A DNA stretch of 64,000 nt from an uncultured Anaerolineae bacterium (GTDB lineage: Bacteria > Chloroflexota > Anaerolineae > Aggregatilineales > Phototrophicaceae), in the NCBI GenBank assembly GCA_938022205.1, contig CALIEB010000003.1, positions 101,026-165,025 on the forward strand, read 5' to 3'. Within the stretch, counting starts at the first letter, position 1, and every line of letters starts with the position of its first letter. The position numbers and the translations under genes were made by a program. Shown here piece by piece: positions 53,318-62,170 of the stretch. The notes under the pieces were generated by a model. It worked only from the letters and a program-made list of their open reading frames with translations. It did not search any database and was not told the DNA's origin.

Positions 53318-54195
53318 TTGTTGTGGAGACGATAGACGCGCTGCGGGCAACACGCCGTGACCTCAAAGGGCGGGTGGGGCTTGTGCCAACAATGGGGTAT
53401 TTGCACGACGGACATCGTAGCTTGGTGATAGCGGCACGGCAAGAGTGCGCGCACGTGATTGCCAGCATTTTCGTCAACCCTACCCAGTTCGGCGCGAACG
53501 AAGACCTGTCAACCTATCCGCGCGATTTGCCGCGTGACCTTGCCATGCTAGAAGCCGAGGGCGTGGACGTTGTGTTTGTGCCAACGGCGGCGCAAATGTA
53601 CCCGCCGCGCTTTCAAACCTATGTCAACGTGGAACAGGTCTCGCAAGGCAAAGAAGGCGCGAGCCGTCCCACGCACTTTCGCGGTGTCACCACCGTCGTG
53701 AGCAAGCTGTTCAACCTTTGCCAACCTGACGACGCTTACTTTGGACAAAAGGACGCGCAGCAGGTGGTCGTCATTCGCCAAATGGTGCGCGATTTGAATT
53801 TCCCGCTGCGCATTCACGTTTGCCCAACGTGGCGCGAGGCGGACGGCTTGGCGATGAGTTCGCGTAATGCCTATCTAAGTGTGGAAGACCGCCAAGCCGC
53901 TGTGACGCTTTGGCGCGCCCTGCAAGCGATGCGCACGCGCTATGAGCAAGGCGAACGTCGTGCGGCGATGTTACAAGAGGCGGCGCGTGCGGTGTTTGCG
54001 ACTGAGCCACGCGCCGCGCTAGATTATGTGTCGGTGGCGCGGGCCCGTGACCTTGAAGAGGTCGAAACCGCCGATGAGCCGTTGTTGGTCTCTTTAGCAG
54101 CACGTGTGGGCAAGCCGCGCTTGATTGACAACATGCTGTTGCCATATCACCTTAACAGCCGTGAAGGCGCGACTGCCGTGCTTGGTGTAGGCTAA
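53314..54195 (+). CDS. panC: Pantothenate synthetase
   Basis: 293 residues from GTG 53314 in a GTGA overlap with panB. Motifs: LVPTMGYLHDGHRSLV, IFVNPTQFGANEDLSTYPR, VFVPTAAQMYP, AYFGQKDAQQVVVIRQM and GLAMSSRNAYLS. It joins pantoate and beta-alanine. The full pantothenate branch is present if the DUF2520 protein is the reductase; aspartate decarboxylase (panD) is not seen here. It ends 15 bases from the convergent fabH gene with no terminator between. Confidence 0.95.
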   Translation: MIVVETIDALRATRRDLKGRVGLVPTMGYLHDGHRSLVIAARQECAHVIASIFVNPTQFGANEDLSTYPRDLPRDLAMLEAEGVDVVFVPTAAQMYPPRFQTYVNVEQVSQGKEGASRPTHFRGVTTVVSKLFNLCQPDDAYFGQKDAQQVVVIRQMVRDLNFPLRIHVCPTWREADGLAMSSRNAYLSVEDRQAAVTLWRALQAMRTRYEQGERRAAMLQEAARAVFATEPRAALDYVSVARARDLEEVETADEPLLVSLAARVGKPRLIDNMLLPYHLNSREGATAVLGVG

Positions 54196-54210
54196 ATGTA
54201 GGCGTGCTGG

Positions 54211-55383
54211 TTACTTTCGTGCAAACCAGCGGCGCACACGACGCAGCGATAGCAGACGGAAAAGTCCGCTAATACTGCGCTGCCAGCGTTGTAGGCGTGC
54301 GCGTATCCGCGCGAGCAAGTACTCTGCTTGGCGGCGACTGCTGGTTAGGCGGGAAGGCTCGATAGGCGCAGGCGCACCCCATTGTACCACGCACGCTGCC
54401 CAAGTTAACCCGCCGCCAAAGCCGACGAAAACCAGGTAATCGTCGGCTTTAACGCGCCCCTGTTGCACCGCTTCGCACAGCGCAATCGGGATAGAAGCAG
54501 CCGACGTGTTGCCATAGCGGTCTAGGTTGGACACGAACTTGCTGCTGTCCAGCTTCAGTTTTTTGGCGATGCTGTCGATGATGCGTTGGTTAGCTTGGTG
54601 CGGCACAATCAGGCTAATGTCATCAAGAGTGAGATGCGCGCGCTCTACGGCTTGGCGGATGCTTTCGTCGACAACGCGGTTGGCAAACTTAAACACATCG
54701 CTGCCTATCATGACCATTTTTTGGAGTTTGCGCGTTTCTGCTTCGCTGTGGTTTTGCGTAGGAATATAGAGTAAATCGCAGCCTGCGCCGTCCGAGCGCA
54801 AGACAGAAGATAGCACGCCGCCTTTTTGCGTGCGCGCTTGCAAAACAACCGCGCCGGCACCGTCGCCGAAGAGAATGCAGGTGCTGCGGTCTTGCCAATC
54901 CAGAACGCGGCTCATTGTTTCGGCACCAATGACCAGCGCGGTGGTGATGCTGCCGCTGCGGATAGCCTGTGCTGCCATATCTAACGCATAGACGAAGCCC
55001 GAACACGCCGCGCTGAGGTCAAACGCGCCCGCGTTCACCGCCCCAAGTCGATCTTGGACGAGACTGGCGGTGCTTGGGAATGCGTTTTCCGGGGTTGACG
55101 TTGCGACGATGATGAGGTCAAGTCCGCTAGGCAGCACATTAGCAACCAACAAGGCTTGTTGTGCGGCGCGATGCGCTAGCGTTGTGGTGGACTCGCGCTC
55201 GCCAGCGATGCGCCGCTCTTTGATGCCTGTCCGCGTGGTAATCCACTCGTCGTTGGTTTCCACGATAGCGGATATGTCGTCATTGGTCATGATATTGTCA
55301 GGGACTGCCATGCCCCAGCCGATGATGTGGGCATAAATGCCGCTTTCATGGCGGGGCGTTGACGTGGCTTTTGGTTTAAGCAT
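54211..55383 (-). CDS. fabH: 3-oxoacyl-ACP synthase III with basic C-terminal tail
   Basis: 390 residues from ATG 55383, which overlaps the fabF stop by eight bases. The catalytic triad is Cys127 (SAACSGFVYALD), His262 (PHQANQRIID) and Asn292 (YGNTSAAS). The core ends near residue 330. A further 60 residues, rich in Arg and Trp/Leu (RRQAEYLLARIRARLQRW, LLSLRRVRRWFARK), are not part of typical FabH. The enzyme starts fatty-acid synthesis by condensing acetyl- or branched acyl-CoA with malonyl-ACP. The tail may bind membrane or partner proteins; this is inference. Confidence 0.92.
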   Translation of the reverse strand: MLKPKATSTPRHESGIYAHIIGWGMAVPDNIMTNDDISAIVETNDEWITTRTGIKERRIAGERESTTTLAHRAAQQALLVANVLPSGLDLIIVATSTPENAFPSTASLVQDRLGAVNAGAFDLSAACSGFVYALDMAAQAIRSGSITTALVIGAETMSRVLDWQDRSTCILFGDGAGAVVLQARTQKGGVLSSVLRSDGAGCDLLYIPTQNHSEAETRKLQKMVMIGSDVFKFANRVVDESIRQAVERAHLTLDDISLIVPHQANQRIIDSIAKKLKLDSSKFVSNLDRYGNTSAASIPIALCEAVQQGRVKADDYLVFVGFGGGLTWAACVVQWGAPAPIEPSRLTSSRRQAEYLLARIRARLQRWQRSISGLFRLLSLRRVRRWFARK

Positions 55384-56632
55384 AACCGTTTTCTGCGTAA
55401 CGACCCAGAATAATGGAAGCGTTATGTCCGCCGAAACCGAAGCCATTGCTCATCACAATGTTGACGGGACGCGACACACCGACGTTGGGCGTATAGTTCA
55501 GGTCGCATTCAGGGTCAGGATTGTCAAGGTTGATGGTAGGCGGAATAAAGTTGTCTTGAATTGCCATGAGGCAGAAAATCGCTTCAATCGCGCCTGCTGC
55601 GCCCAGTAAATGCCCCGTCATGGACTTGGTCGAGCTAATCGGCACGTTGTAGGCTTGCTCGCCTAGTGCCATCTTGATAGCTTTGGTCTCGGCGGCATCG
55701 TTGAGCTGCGTGCCGGTGCCGTGTGCGTTGATATAGTCGATTTGCTCGGGCGTGATGCCGGCATCGCGCATGGCAAAGCGCATCGCCATTGCTGCGCCCT
55801 CACCCGTCTCTAGCGGGGCAGTTGGGTGATAAGCATCGGACGTGTGTCCATAGCCCAGCATTTCGGCGTAAATTGTTGCGCCGCGTGCCAGCGCGTGTTC
55901 AAGGTCTTCAAGCACCACCATTGCTGCGCCCTCACCCGGCACAAAGCCATCACGGTCACGGTCAAACGGACGGCTGGCTTGTTGCGGGGCATCGTTGCGA
56001 CGTGACAAGGTCTTCATGTTGTTAAAGCCGGCGATGGTCATCGGGGTGATTGCGGCTTCGGTCGCGCCGGCAATCATGACTTTGGCTTGCCCGCGACGAA
56101 TAATCTCGGTAGCTTCGCCGATGCAGTTGTTGCCCGTCGCGCAAGCGGTCGTCAGACAGAAATTAGGTCCGCGCAGGTTAAACTCCATCGAGACGCGCCC
56201 GGAGCTGCCGTCAATCAGCAGGCGCGGCACGACCAGTGGGCTTACGCCGTGATGCCCTTTTTGCATGAACCCTTGCACCGCTTCAATGAGCGAGTTGATG
56301 CCGCCGATGCCGCTACCTACCACACAACCCACCTCATAGCGATTGTCATCTGTGACGGTTAAGCCACTGTGCCGCAACGCTTCACTCGTCGCGGCAATCG
56401 CTAGATGTGTAGCGCGGTCAGTGCGCTTAGCTTCTTTTTTCCCTAGCAGTTCGTCCGCGTCAAAGCCTTTGACTTCGCCTGCGATTTTGTTTTCGATGAT
56501 GTCTGCGTCAAACAGGCTGATGTAGTCAATACCGCTTTTGCCGGCGGCAATATTTGCCCACGCTTCGGCAACGGTATTGCCTGTGGGGCAGATTGCCCCC
56601 ATTCCTGTCACTACTACGCGCCGTCTTGTCAC
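55376..56632 (-). CDS. fabF: 3-oxoacyl-ACP synthase II
   Basis: 418 residues. The frame opens at ATG 56662, but GAGGAGG seven bases before GTG 56632 gives a better start (VTRRRVVVTGMGAICPTGNT). Catalytic residues are Cys164 (TTACATGNN), the His in HGTGTQLND and the one in MTGHLLGAAGA. It elongates acyl-ACP chains. Together with fabH it forms a two-gene minus-strand operon. Carrier protein, fabD and fabG genes are not in the window. It is transcribed away from the SDR gene starting at 56674. Confidence 0.94.
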   Translation of the reverse strand: MTRRRVVVTGMGAICPTGNTVAEAWANIAAGKSGIDYISLFDADIIENKIAGEVKGFDADELLGKKEAKRTDRATHLAIAATSEALRHSGLTVTDDNRYEVGCVVGSGIGGINSLIEAVQGFMQKGHHGVSPLVVPRLLIDGSSGRVSMEFNLRGPNFCLTTACATGNNCIGEATEIIRRGQAKVMIAGATEAAITPMTIAGFNNMKTLSRRNDAPQQASRPFDRDRDGFVPGEGAAMVVLEDLEHALARGATIYAEMLGYGHTSDAYHPTAPLETGEGAAMAMRFAMRDAGITPEQIDYINAHGTGTQLNDAAETKAIKMALGEQAYNVPISSTKSMTGHLLGAAGAIEAIFCLMAIQDNFIPPTINLDNPDPECDLNYTPNVGVSRPVNIVMSNGFGFGGHNASIILGRYAENGYA

Positions 56633-56673
56633 TTTATGCCTCCTCGTACTAGAATTTAGCACGTCATTATACC

Positions 56674-57672
56674 ATGACTTACGGAAAGGAACACATCCGC
56701 AGCGCGGAGGTTATGATTTTAATCACTGGGGCGACAGGCTTCATTGGGCGAGCGTTTGTGAAGGCGGCGATGGAGGCAGGGCTGTCGATGCGCTGCTTGG
56801 TGCCGCCGCAGCGTCTTAAGGCGATTGCTTGGGACAAGGACGCGCCTAATGCACCGGAGCTAGTGATTGGCTCGCTGCTTGATGAAGAAGCATGTTTCAA
56901 GGCGGTAACTGGTGTGCATACCATTGTGCATTTAGAGAACGCATTTTGGTGGGGTGGGCGCGCTGACCTCGCGCGTGTGGAGATTGCTGGCACGCGCCTG
57001 CTGACGAACTTGGCGCGCAGCGCGCGCGTCGGGCGCATTATTCTGCTGAGCCATTTGGGCGCAACACCCGCTTCTGCCTACCTGCTGCATCAGACCAAAG
57101 GCGTTCAAGAAGAGATTGTGCGCACTTGCGGTCTAGCCTACACCATCGTGCGTTCTGGCGTAGTGTTCGGCGAGGAAGATGCTTTTATCAACCACATGGT
57201 GTTGATGCTAGCGGTGAACCCTTTGTTTTTCTTAATGCCCGGCGAGGGTGAGGTTGTTCTGCATCCGCTCTACATTCATGACCTTGTGAAGGTGCTGATG
57301 TTGGCGTTAGAGTCTTTGGACGTTGTTGACCGCACGCTTGAGATTGGCGGCATGGAATACACCTCATTGGTCGATTTGTTGTTTACCTTGATGCGCATCA
57401 CCAAGATGCGTCGCGTCATTATCCCCGTGCCGCCCTACGTGATGCGGCTGCTGGTGCGCCTTTATGGGCTGTTCTTGCCGCGTACGCTGATGACCGCGCA
57501 GTGGCTCGACTTGCTTGCCACCAATCACGCTGCCAAACTAAGCAGCGTTTACGAGTATTTTGGCTTTCAGCCGCAGCGTTTAGAGGATACACTATGGACT
57601 TATTTGCCGAAACAACGTCGTTTGCGCAGGTTGCTGCGCGCAACTCTGCGTCGTCGTCCACGTAGGTTATGA
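56674..57672 (+). CDS. NDUFA9-like atypical SDR / NAD(P)-binding protein
   Basis: 332 residues from ATG 56674. ATG 56713 (MILITGATGFIG), preceded by GGAGG only two bases away, is the start expected from family length. The dinucleotide motif TGATGFIG is followed by VHLENAFWWGGRADL. The YxxxK of classic SDRs is not clear (YLLHQTKGVQEE), as in NDUFA9-type proteins, which bind nucleotide and often act in quinone, terpenoid or flavonoid-like reductions. The tail is very basic (RLRRLLRATLRRRPRRL). Divergent from fabF. Confidence 0.75.
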   Translation: MTYGKEHIRSAEVMILITGATGFIGRAFVKAAMEAGLSMRCLVPPQRLKAIAWDKDAPNAPELVIGSLLDEEACFKAVTGVHTIVHLENAFWWGGRADLARVEIAGTRLLTNLARSARVGRIILLSHLGATPASAYLLHQTKGVQEEIVRTCGLAYTIVRSGVVFGEEDAFINHMVLMLAVNPLFFLMPGEGEVVLHPLYIHDLVKVLMLALESLDVVDRTLEIGGMEYTSLVDLLFTLMRITKMRRVIIPVPPYVMRLLVRLYGLFLPRTLMTAQWLDLLATNHAAKLSSVYEYFGFQPQRLEDTLWTYLPKQRRLRRLLRATLRRRPRRL

Positions 57673-57696
57673 GACGTGCGCAATTTAGGAGTTCGC

Positions 57697-58533
57697 ATGG
57701 CGGAGCAGGTAGTTAAGCTGGTCGTCTTAAAAACACAGGATGAATTGCAAGAGGCAGTTGAGCTGCAGAAGGTGTATTGGGGCAGCAACATCGGCGACCT
57801 TGTGCCGCTGCACATGCTGTTTTCGCTGGCGAATTACGGCGGGCATGTGTTCGGCGCACGGGTTGACGGGCGGCTTGTGGGGCTGCTCATCGGTTTTTTG
57901 GGCGCGGACATTCAAGCGGACGACGCGCTTTTGGCGTGTGAGCGGCTGTGTGTGATGTCGAAGCGTATGGTGGTGCTGCCCGAATATCGCAACCTGAAAA
58001 TTGGCGAGAAGCTCAAGTGGGCGCAGCGTGAGTTTGCCTTGCGGCACGGCATTCAACTGGTGTCATGGACGTTTGACCCGCTGCTCTCGCGCAATGCCTA
58101 CTTAAATTTGCACAAGCTGCGTGCCGTTGGTCAGACGTATGTGTTGGACTACTTTGGCACGAACGCCACCAACCCTACGCTGAGCGCAGACCGATTGGTG
58201 GTCAATTGGTGGGTGCGGCATGCCCGTGTTGATGCGCCGTTGCCGTCAGATTACTCCGACGCACAGCTGCTTAACGCGGTGAGCGACGGGTTGCCAACGC
58301 GCTTGTGTGATGACGTGACGGGCGATGCCGTGCTGTTGCAAATTCCTGCCGATTTTCTCAACCTTGCTCAGGTTAACCCCGATATCCTGCAAATTTGGCG
58401 CGATCATGTGCGCGCGGCATTTTTGCATGTGATGGGCGCGGGCTACATAGCGAGTGACTTTTTGCGACGTGATGGTGCGTCGTTCTACGTGTTTACTCGT
58501 GATGACGGTTCATACACTTTCCAAAAGGACTAA
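57697..58533 (+). CDS. GNAT-like acyltransferase of the NSAR-associated type
   Basis: 278 residues from ATG 57697, with AGGAG five bases before it. The GNAT core reads HVFGARVDGRLVGLLIGFLG and MVVLPEYRNLKIGEKLKWAQ, then WTFDPLLSRNAYLNLHKLRA. This matches the acetyltransferase-like proteins paired with N-succinylamino-acid racemase genes, which place a succinyl group on D-amino acids. The racemase/OSBS gene begins seven bases after its stop. Substrate succinyl-CoA is known for the pair in other bacteria; it is inference here. Confidence 0.8.
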   Translation: MAEQVVKLVVLKTQDELQEAVELQKVYWGSNIGDLVPLHMLFSLANYGGHVFGARVDGRLVGLLIGFLGADIQADDALLACERLCVMSKRMVVLPEYRNLKIGEKLKWAQREFALRHGIQLVSWTFDPLLSRNAYLNLHKLRAVGQTYVLDYFGTNATNPTLSADRLVVNWWVRHARVDAPLPSDYSDAQLLNAVSDGLPTRLCDDVTGDAVLLQIPADFLNLAQVNPDILQIWRDHVRAAFLHVMGAGYIASDFLRRDGASFYVFTRDDGSYTFQKD

Positions 58534-58540
58534 AAGCAAA

Positions 58541-59695
58541 ATGCAAGCTATAACTGTTCAGGCAATCAACCTTTACCCGATTGCGATGCCGCTCGTCGAG
58601 CCGCTGCGCACTAGTTTTGGCGTTGAAGCGAACAAACACGCTGTGATTGTCGAGCTAATCACAGCGGAAGGGGTGACAGGCTGGGGCGAAGCATCAGTTG
58701 CTGCTGAGCCGGGCTATTCAGGCGAGACAGTCGGCACGGCTTATCACCTGCTTAAACACTACCTCGCGCCGCTGCTAGTGGGCAAAACGCTGACCGACCC
58801 GCGTCAGGCGCGTAGCATTTTGCAAGTGGTGCGTGACAACAAGCACGCGCGCCATGCATTAGACGGCGCGGTGTGGGATGCGTTCGCCAAAGCCAACCAC
58901 ATGCGTCTTGTCGATTTGTTCTCGCACTACTTGCCCGAAGGACACCGCTCAACGGAGCGCGCTGTGGTAGGCGTGAGCATTGGCATTCAGCCCAGCGTAG
59001 AAGCGACTTTAGCGATTATCCGCAAGCGCGTGCAGCAGGGCTACAAGCGCATTAAGCTCAAAATTCAGCCGGGCTGGGATGTTGAGCTAGCACGCGGCGT
59101 GCGCGCTGAATTTCCTGACGTGATGTTGATGTTGGACGCGAACAGCGCGTACACGCTGGCGGATGCTGACCATCTCGCCGAGCTGGACGAATTTAACCTG
59201 CTGATGATTGAGCAGCCGCTGCGCCATGACGACATCTACGAACACAGCCAACTTCAAGCGCGCATGAAAACGCCTATATGCCTCGATGAGAGCATCAAAT
59301 CAGCAGACGACTTGCGGCTGGCGTTGCAAGTAGGCGGCATCAAAATTTTAAACCTCAAGCCCGCGCGCGTTGGCGGCTTTGCCGAGTGCTTGGACATCTA
59401 TCGCGTGTGTGTTGAGAACAACGTGCCGCTGTGGATTGGCGGCATGCTGGAAACGGGCATTGGGCGCGCCGCAAATGTGGCGTTGGCATCTTTGCCGGGC
59501 GTGACGTTGCCCTGTGACATCAGCGCAACCGACCGCTACTTTACCGAAGATTTAACCGAACCACCCTTCGTCTTGAACGCGGACAGCACGTTAACTGTGC
59601 CTAGCGGCTACGGCATTGGCGTAGAAGTACACCGTGAGCGCGTCGAAAAAGCGACGGCGCAGTGGTATGCATGTAATTACTATCCGATTGGCTAG
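58541..59695 (+). CDS. menC: N-succinylamino-acid racemase / o-succinylbenzoate synthase family enolase
   Basis: 384 residues from ATG 58541, after AAAAGGAC. It is an enolase-superfamily enzyme: base pair Lys172-x-Lys174 (RIKLKIQPG) and Lys273 (LNLKPARVGG), metal ligands Asp199 (LDANSAY), Glu224 (IEQPL) and Asp249 (LDESI). No menaquinone genes are nearby. Adjacency to the GNAT gene argues for racemising N-succinyl amino acids so that D-amino acids can be turned into the L form. Many members do both reactions. proC follows after 15 bases. Confidence 0.87.
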   Translation: MQAITVQAINLYPIAMPLVEPLRTSFGVEANKHAVIVELITAEGVTGWGEASVAAEPGYSGETVGTAYHLLKHYLAPLLVGKTLTDPRQARSILQVVRDNKHARHALDGAVWDAFAKANHMRLVDLFSHYLPEGHRSTERAVVGVSIGIQPSVEATLAIIRKRVQQGYKRIKLKIQPGWDVELARGVRAEFPDVMLMLDANSAYTLADADHLAELDEFNLLMIEQPLRHDDIYEHSQLQARMKTPICLDESIKSADDLRLALQVGGIKILNLKPARVGGFAECLDIYRVCVENNVPLWIGGMLETGIGRAANVALASLPGVTLPCDISATDRYFTEDLTEPPFVLNADSTLTVPSGYGIGVEVHRERVEKATAQWYACNYYPIG

Positions 59696-59710
59696 AGCAA
59701 AGGAGGCAGA

Positions 59711-60544
59711 ATGTCTGGCGGACTGTTTGAGAACACGACTATCGGCTTTATTGGGGCGGGCGCGATGGGGACGGCGATGATTGCCGGCTTGTTGAACAAG
59801 AACATCATCAAGGCGGACTATATCATTGCGGCTGACCCACACGAAGAAAAAGGCGAAAAGCTCGTACAGGATTATGGTATCCGCTTCACGACCGAGAACA
59901 TCGAAGCCGCCCGCGAAGCAGATGTGCTGGTGTTTGCGGTGAAGCCGCAGATTTTGCACCGTGTCATGAACCCCTTGCGTGGTAAAGTTGACCACGCCTC
60001 GCTGATTATCAGCATTGTGGCAAGCGCGAAGATGCGCACCCTAGTGGGTGAGCTGCTCAACAGCCGTGTGGTGCGTGCCATGCCCAACACGCCGGCACAA
60101 ATTGGGCAGGGCATGACGGTGTGGTGCGCGACGGACGAAGTCGAAGACCGTCAGCGTCGCCAAGCCGCGTCTCTACTCGGCGCGTTGGGCGAGCAGCTGT
60201 ATGTTGACGACGAACGACTACTCGACATGGCGACTGCGTTGAGTGGCAGTGGTCCCGCTTACGTGTTCTTGTTCATTGAGGCGATGATTGACGCGGGCGT
60301 GCGCATGGGCTTCACCTATCGCGATGCGTCTAAGCTGGTTATGCAGACATTGCGCGGTGCAAGCGAGTTCGCGCAAGTGAGCGGCTTGCACCCTGCCCAG
60401 CTGCGCAACCAAGTGACTAGCCCGGGCGGCACGACGGCGGCGGGTTTGTATGAGCTAGAAAAACTGCACTTCCGCACGGCAATCGCAGAAGGCATCTGGG
60501 CGGCTTATCAGCGCGCTGTCGAACTGGGCGAGGAAGACGAGTAG
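59711..60544 (+). CDS. proC: Pyrroline-5-carboxylate reductase
   Basis: 277 residues. IGFIGAGAMGTAMIAGLL binds NAD(P)H; VLVFAVKPQILH, VVRAMPNTPAQIGQGM and the C-terminal ALSGSGPAYVFLFIEAM with LRNQVTSPGGTTAAGL are standard. It forms proline from pyrroline-5-carboxylate. AAAGGAGG precedes the ATG. It faces the proline degradation operon across a terminator, so synthesis and breakdown genes converge. Confidence 0.95.
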   Translation: MSGGLFENTTIGFIGAGAMGTAMIAGLLNKNIIKADYIIAADPHEEKGEKLVQDYGIRFTTENIEAAREADVLVFAVKPQILHRVMNPLRGKVDHASLIISIVASAKMRTLVGELLNSRVVRAMPNTPAQIGQGMTVWCATDEVEDRQRRQAASLLGALGEQLYVDDERLLDMATALSGSGPAYVFLFIEAMIDAGVRMGFTYRDASKLVMQTLRGASEFAQVSGLHPAQLRNQVTSPGGTTAAGLYELEKLHFRTAIAEGIWAAYQRAVELGEEDE

Positions 60545-60551
60545 CTAAGAA

Positions 60552-60582
60552 GGGGGCGAAGGCAGTATACTCGCCCCCTTTT
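60552..60582 (+). terminator. Terminator between proC and the P5C dehydrogenase gene
   Basis: GGGGGCGA (60552-60559) pairs with TCGCCCCC (60571-60578) around an 11-base loop, followed by four T. It serves proC on the plus strand; the minus strand side lacks a clean T run (CTTCTT). Confidence 0.8.
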
Positions 60583-60587
60583 GCTGC

Positions 60588-62150
60588 TTAAAGGACTTCG
60601 CCGATGAGTTTGGCTTGGGTGAACAACAGCAGATAGTCGGGACCACCTGCCTTGCTGTCTGTGCCGCTCATGTTAAACCCGCCAAAGGGATGCACGCCGA
60701 CGAACGCGCCGGTGCATTTGCGGTTAAAGTATAAGTTGCCAACGTGGAACTCGCGGCGTGCTTGTTCGAGGCGCGCGCGGTTTTTGCTGTACACAGACCC
60801 GGTTAGCCCGTACTCTGTGCCATTGGCAATAGCGATAGCGTCGTCAAAGTCATGAGCGCGAATGAGTGCTGTGACGGGACCAAAAATCTCTTCTTGGGCA
60901 ATGCGCGCGTTGGGAGCAACATCACCAAACACTGTCGGCTGGATAAAATAGCCGTTTTCGTTGGTCTCGATGATGCCACCGCCTGTTAACAGCTTGCCCT
61001 CGCTCATGCCGATGGTGATGTACTCGCGGATTTTGTGATAAGCCTCTTCGTCAATTACCGGACCCATGTAAACGTCGGGACCCGCATCGGTCGCACCGAC
61101 TGTGAGCTGCTCGGTGAGCTTAACGACCCTATCCGCGACGGCATCATAGATGTCGTTGTGCAGGATGACCCGCGACGCAGCGGAACATTTTTGCCCTTGA
61201 AAGCCAAACGCGCTGGTGATGATACCGCGCGCGGCAGCATCAAGGTCGGCGGTCTCGTCGACAATGATGGCATCTTTGCCACCCATTTCGAGGATAGCAC
61301 GCTTGAGCCAGAGCTGCCCTTCGACGACCTTGCTGGCTTTTTCGTAGATTTGCACGCCGACCGCCCGCGAGCCTGTGAACGCGATAAAGCGCGTCAGATG
61401 ATGCTCAACCATGCGCGCCCCGACGACTTCGCCCGGACCGGTGATGAAGTTCAGCACGCCCGCAGGTAGCCCCATTTCCCAGAATAGTTCTGCCACCATA
61501 TAGCCGGTCATCGGGCTTTGTTCCGCCGGCTTTAGCACAACCGTGTTGCCCGCCACCAACGACGCGGAAGTCATGCCCGCTAGAATGGCGTTGGCGAAGT
61601 TCCAAGGGGGAATGACCGCGCCTACACCCAGCGGGATGTAGCGCAGCTGCACCTGTTCAGCCGGGTATGGCACAAGCAAGTGGCTGCTGTCTTCGATGCG
61701 CAGCATCTGACGGGCGTAGTATTCCATGAAGTCGATGGACTCGGCGGTATCTGCGTCGGCTTCCGCCCAACTTTTGCCGATTTCTAGCACCATTGCCGCG
61801 CTAAATTCATGCTTACGGCGGCGCATGGCGGCGGCAGCGTTAAGCAGGTAGCGCGCGCGCTCGGCGGCGGGTGTGTGCTGCCACGTCTCGAAAGCGTAAT
61901 AAGCGGCTTTGATAGCAGCATCGGCGTGACTGGCGTTGCCGTTCGCGAAGTAACCAATGACTTCGCTAGGGCGGGCGGGATTGACGGACGGAAACACATC
62001 ATCTAGCATGATGCGTTCGCCGCCGATGATAAGCGGATAGGTCTTGCCAAGCTGTGCCTTAACTTTAGCGAGCGCGTCTTCAAAGGCTTGGCGGTTGGCG
62101 GGTTGGCTAAAATCGGTTAAAGGTTCTGGACGATAGGGTAATAACATCAT
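60588..62150 (-). CDS. pruA: L-glutamate gamma-semialdehyde (P5C) dehydrogenase
   Basis: 520 residues of the aldehyde dehydrogenase superfamily, close to RocA/PruA length. Motifs: PLIIGGERI near the N-terminus, PWNFANAILAGM, FTGSRAVGVQIYE, active-site Glu288 (LEMGGKDAII) and Cys322 (GFQGQKCSAASR), and HPFGGFNMSG. It oxidises the product of proline dehydrogenase to glutamate with NAD. It is encoded 20 bases after the proline dehydrogenase gene on the same strand. Confidence 0.94.
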   Translation of the reverse strand: MMLLPYRPEPLTDFSQPANRQAFEDALAKVKAQLGKTYPLIIGGERIMLDDVFPSVNPARPSEVIGYFANGNASHADAAIKAAYYAFETWQHTPAAERARYLLNAAAAMRRRKHEFSAAMVLEIGKSWAEADADTAESIDFMEYYARQMLRIEDSSHLLVPYPAEQVQLRYIPLGVGAVIPPWNFANAILAGMTSASLVAGNTVVLKPAEQSPMTGYMVAELFWEMGLPAGVLNFITGPGEVVGARMVEHHLTRFIAFTGSRAVGVQIYEKASKVVEGQLWLKRAILEMGGKDAIIVDETADLDAAARGIITSAFGFQGQKCSAASRVILHNDIYDAVADRVVKLTEQLTVGATDAGPDVYMGPVIDEEAYHKIREYITIGMSEGKLLTGGGIIETNENGYFIQPTVFGDVAPNARIAQEEIFGPVTALIRAHDFDDAIAIANGTEYGLTGSVYSKNRARLEQARREFHVGNLYFNRKCTGAFVGVHPFGGFNMSGTDSKAGGPDYLLLFTQAKLIGEVL

Positions 62151-62170
62151 TGTGCTTGCTCCTTAGCGGG

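Noticed and set aside
58541..59695. menC as evidence of menaquinone synthesis
   Set aside because: No other men gene is nearby, and the neighbouring GNAT gene points to the N-succinylamino-acid racemase role.
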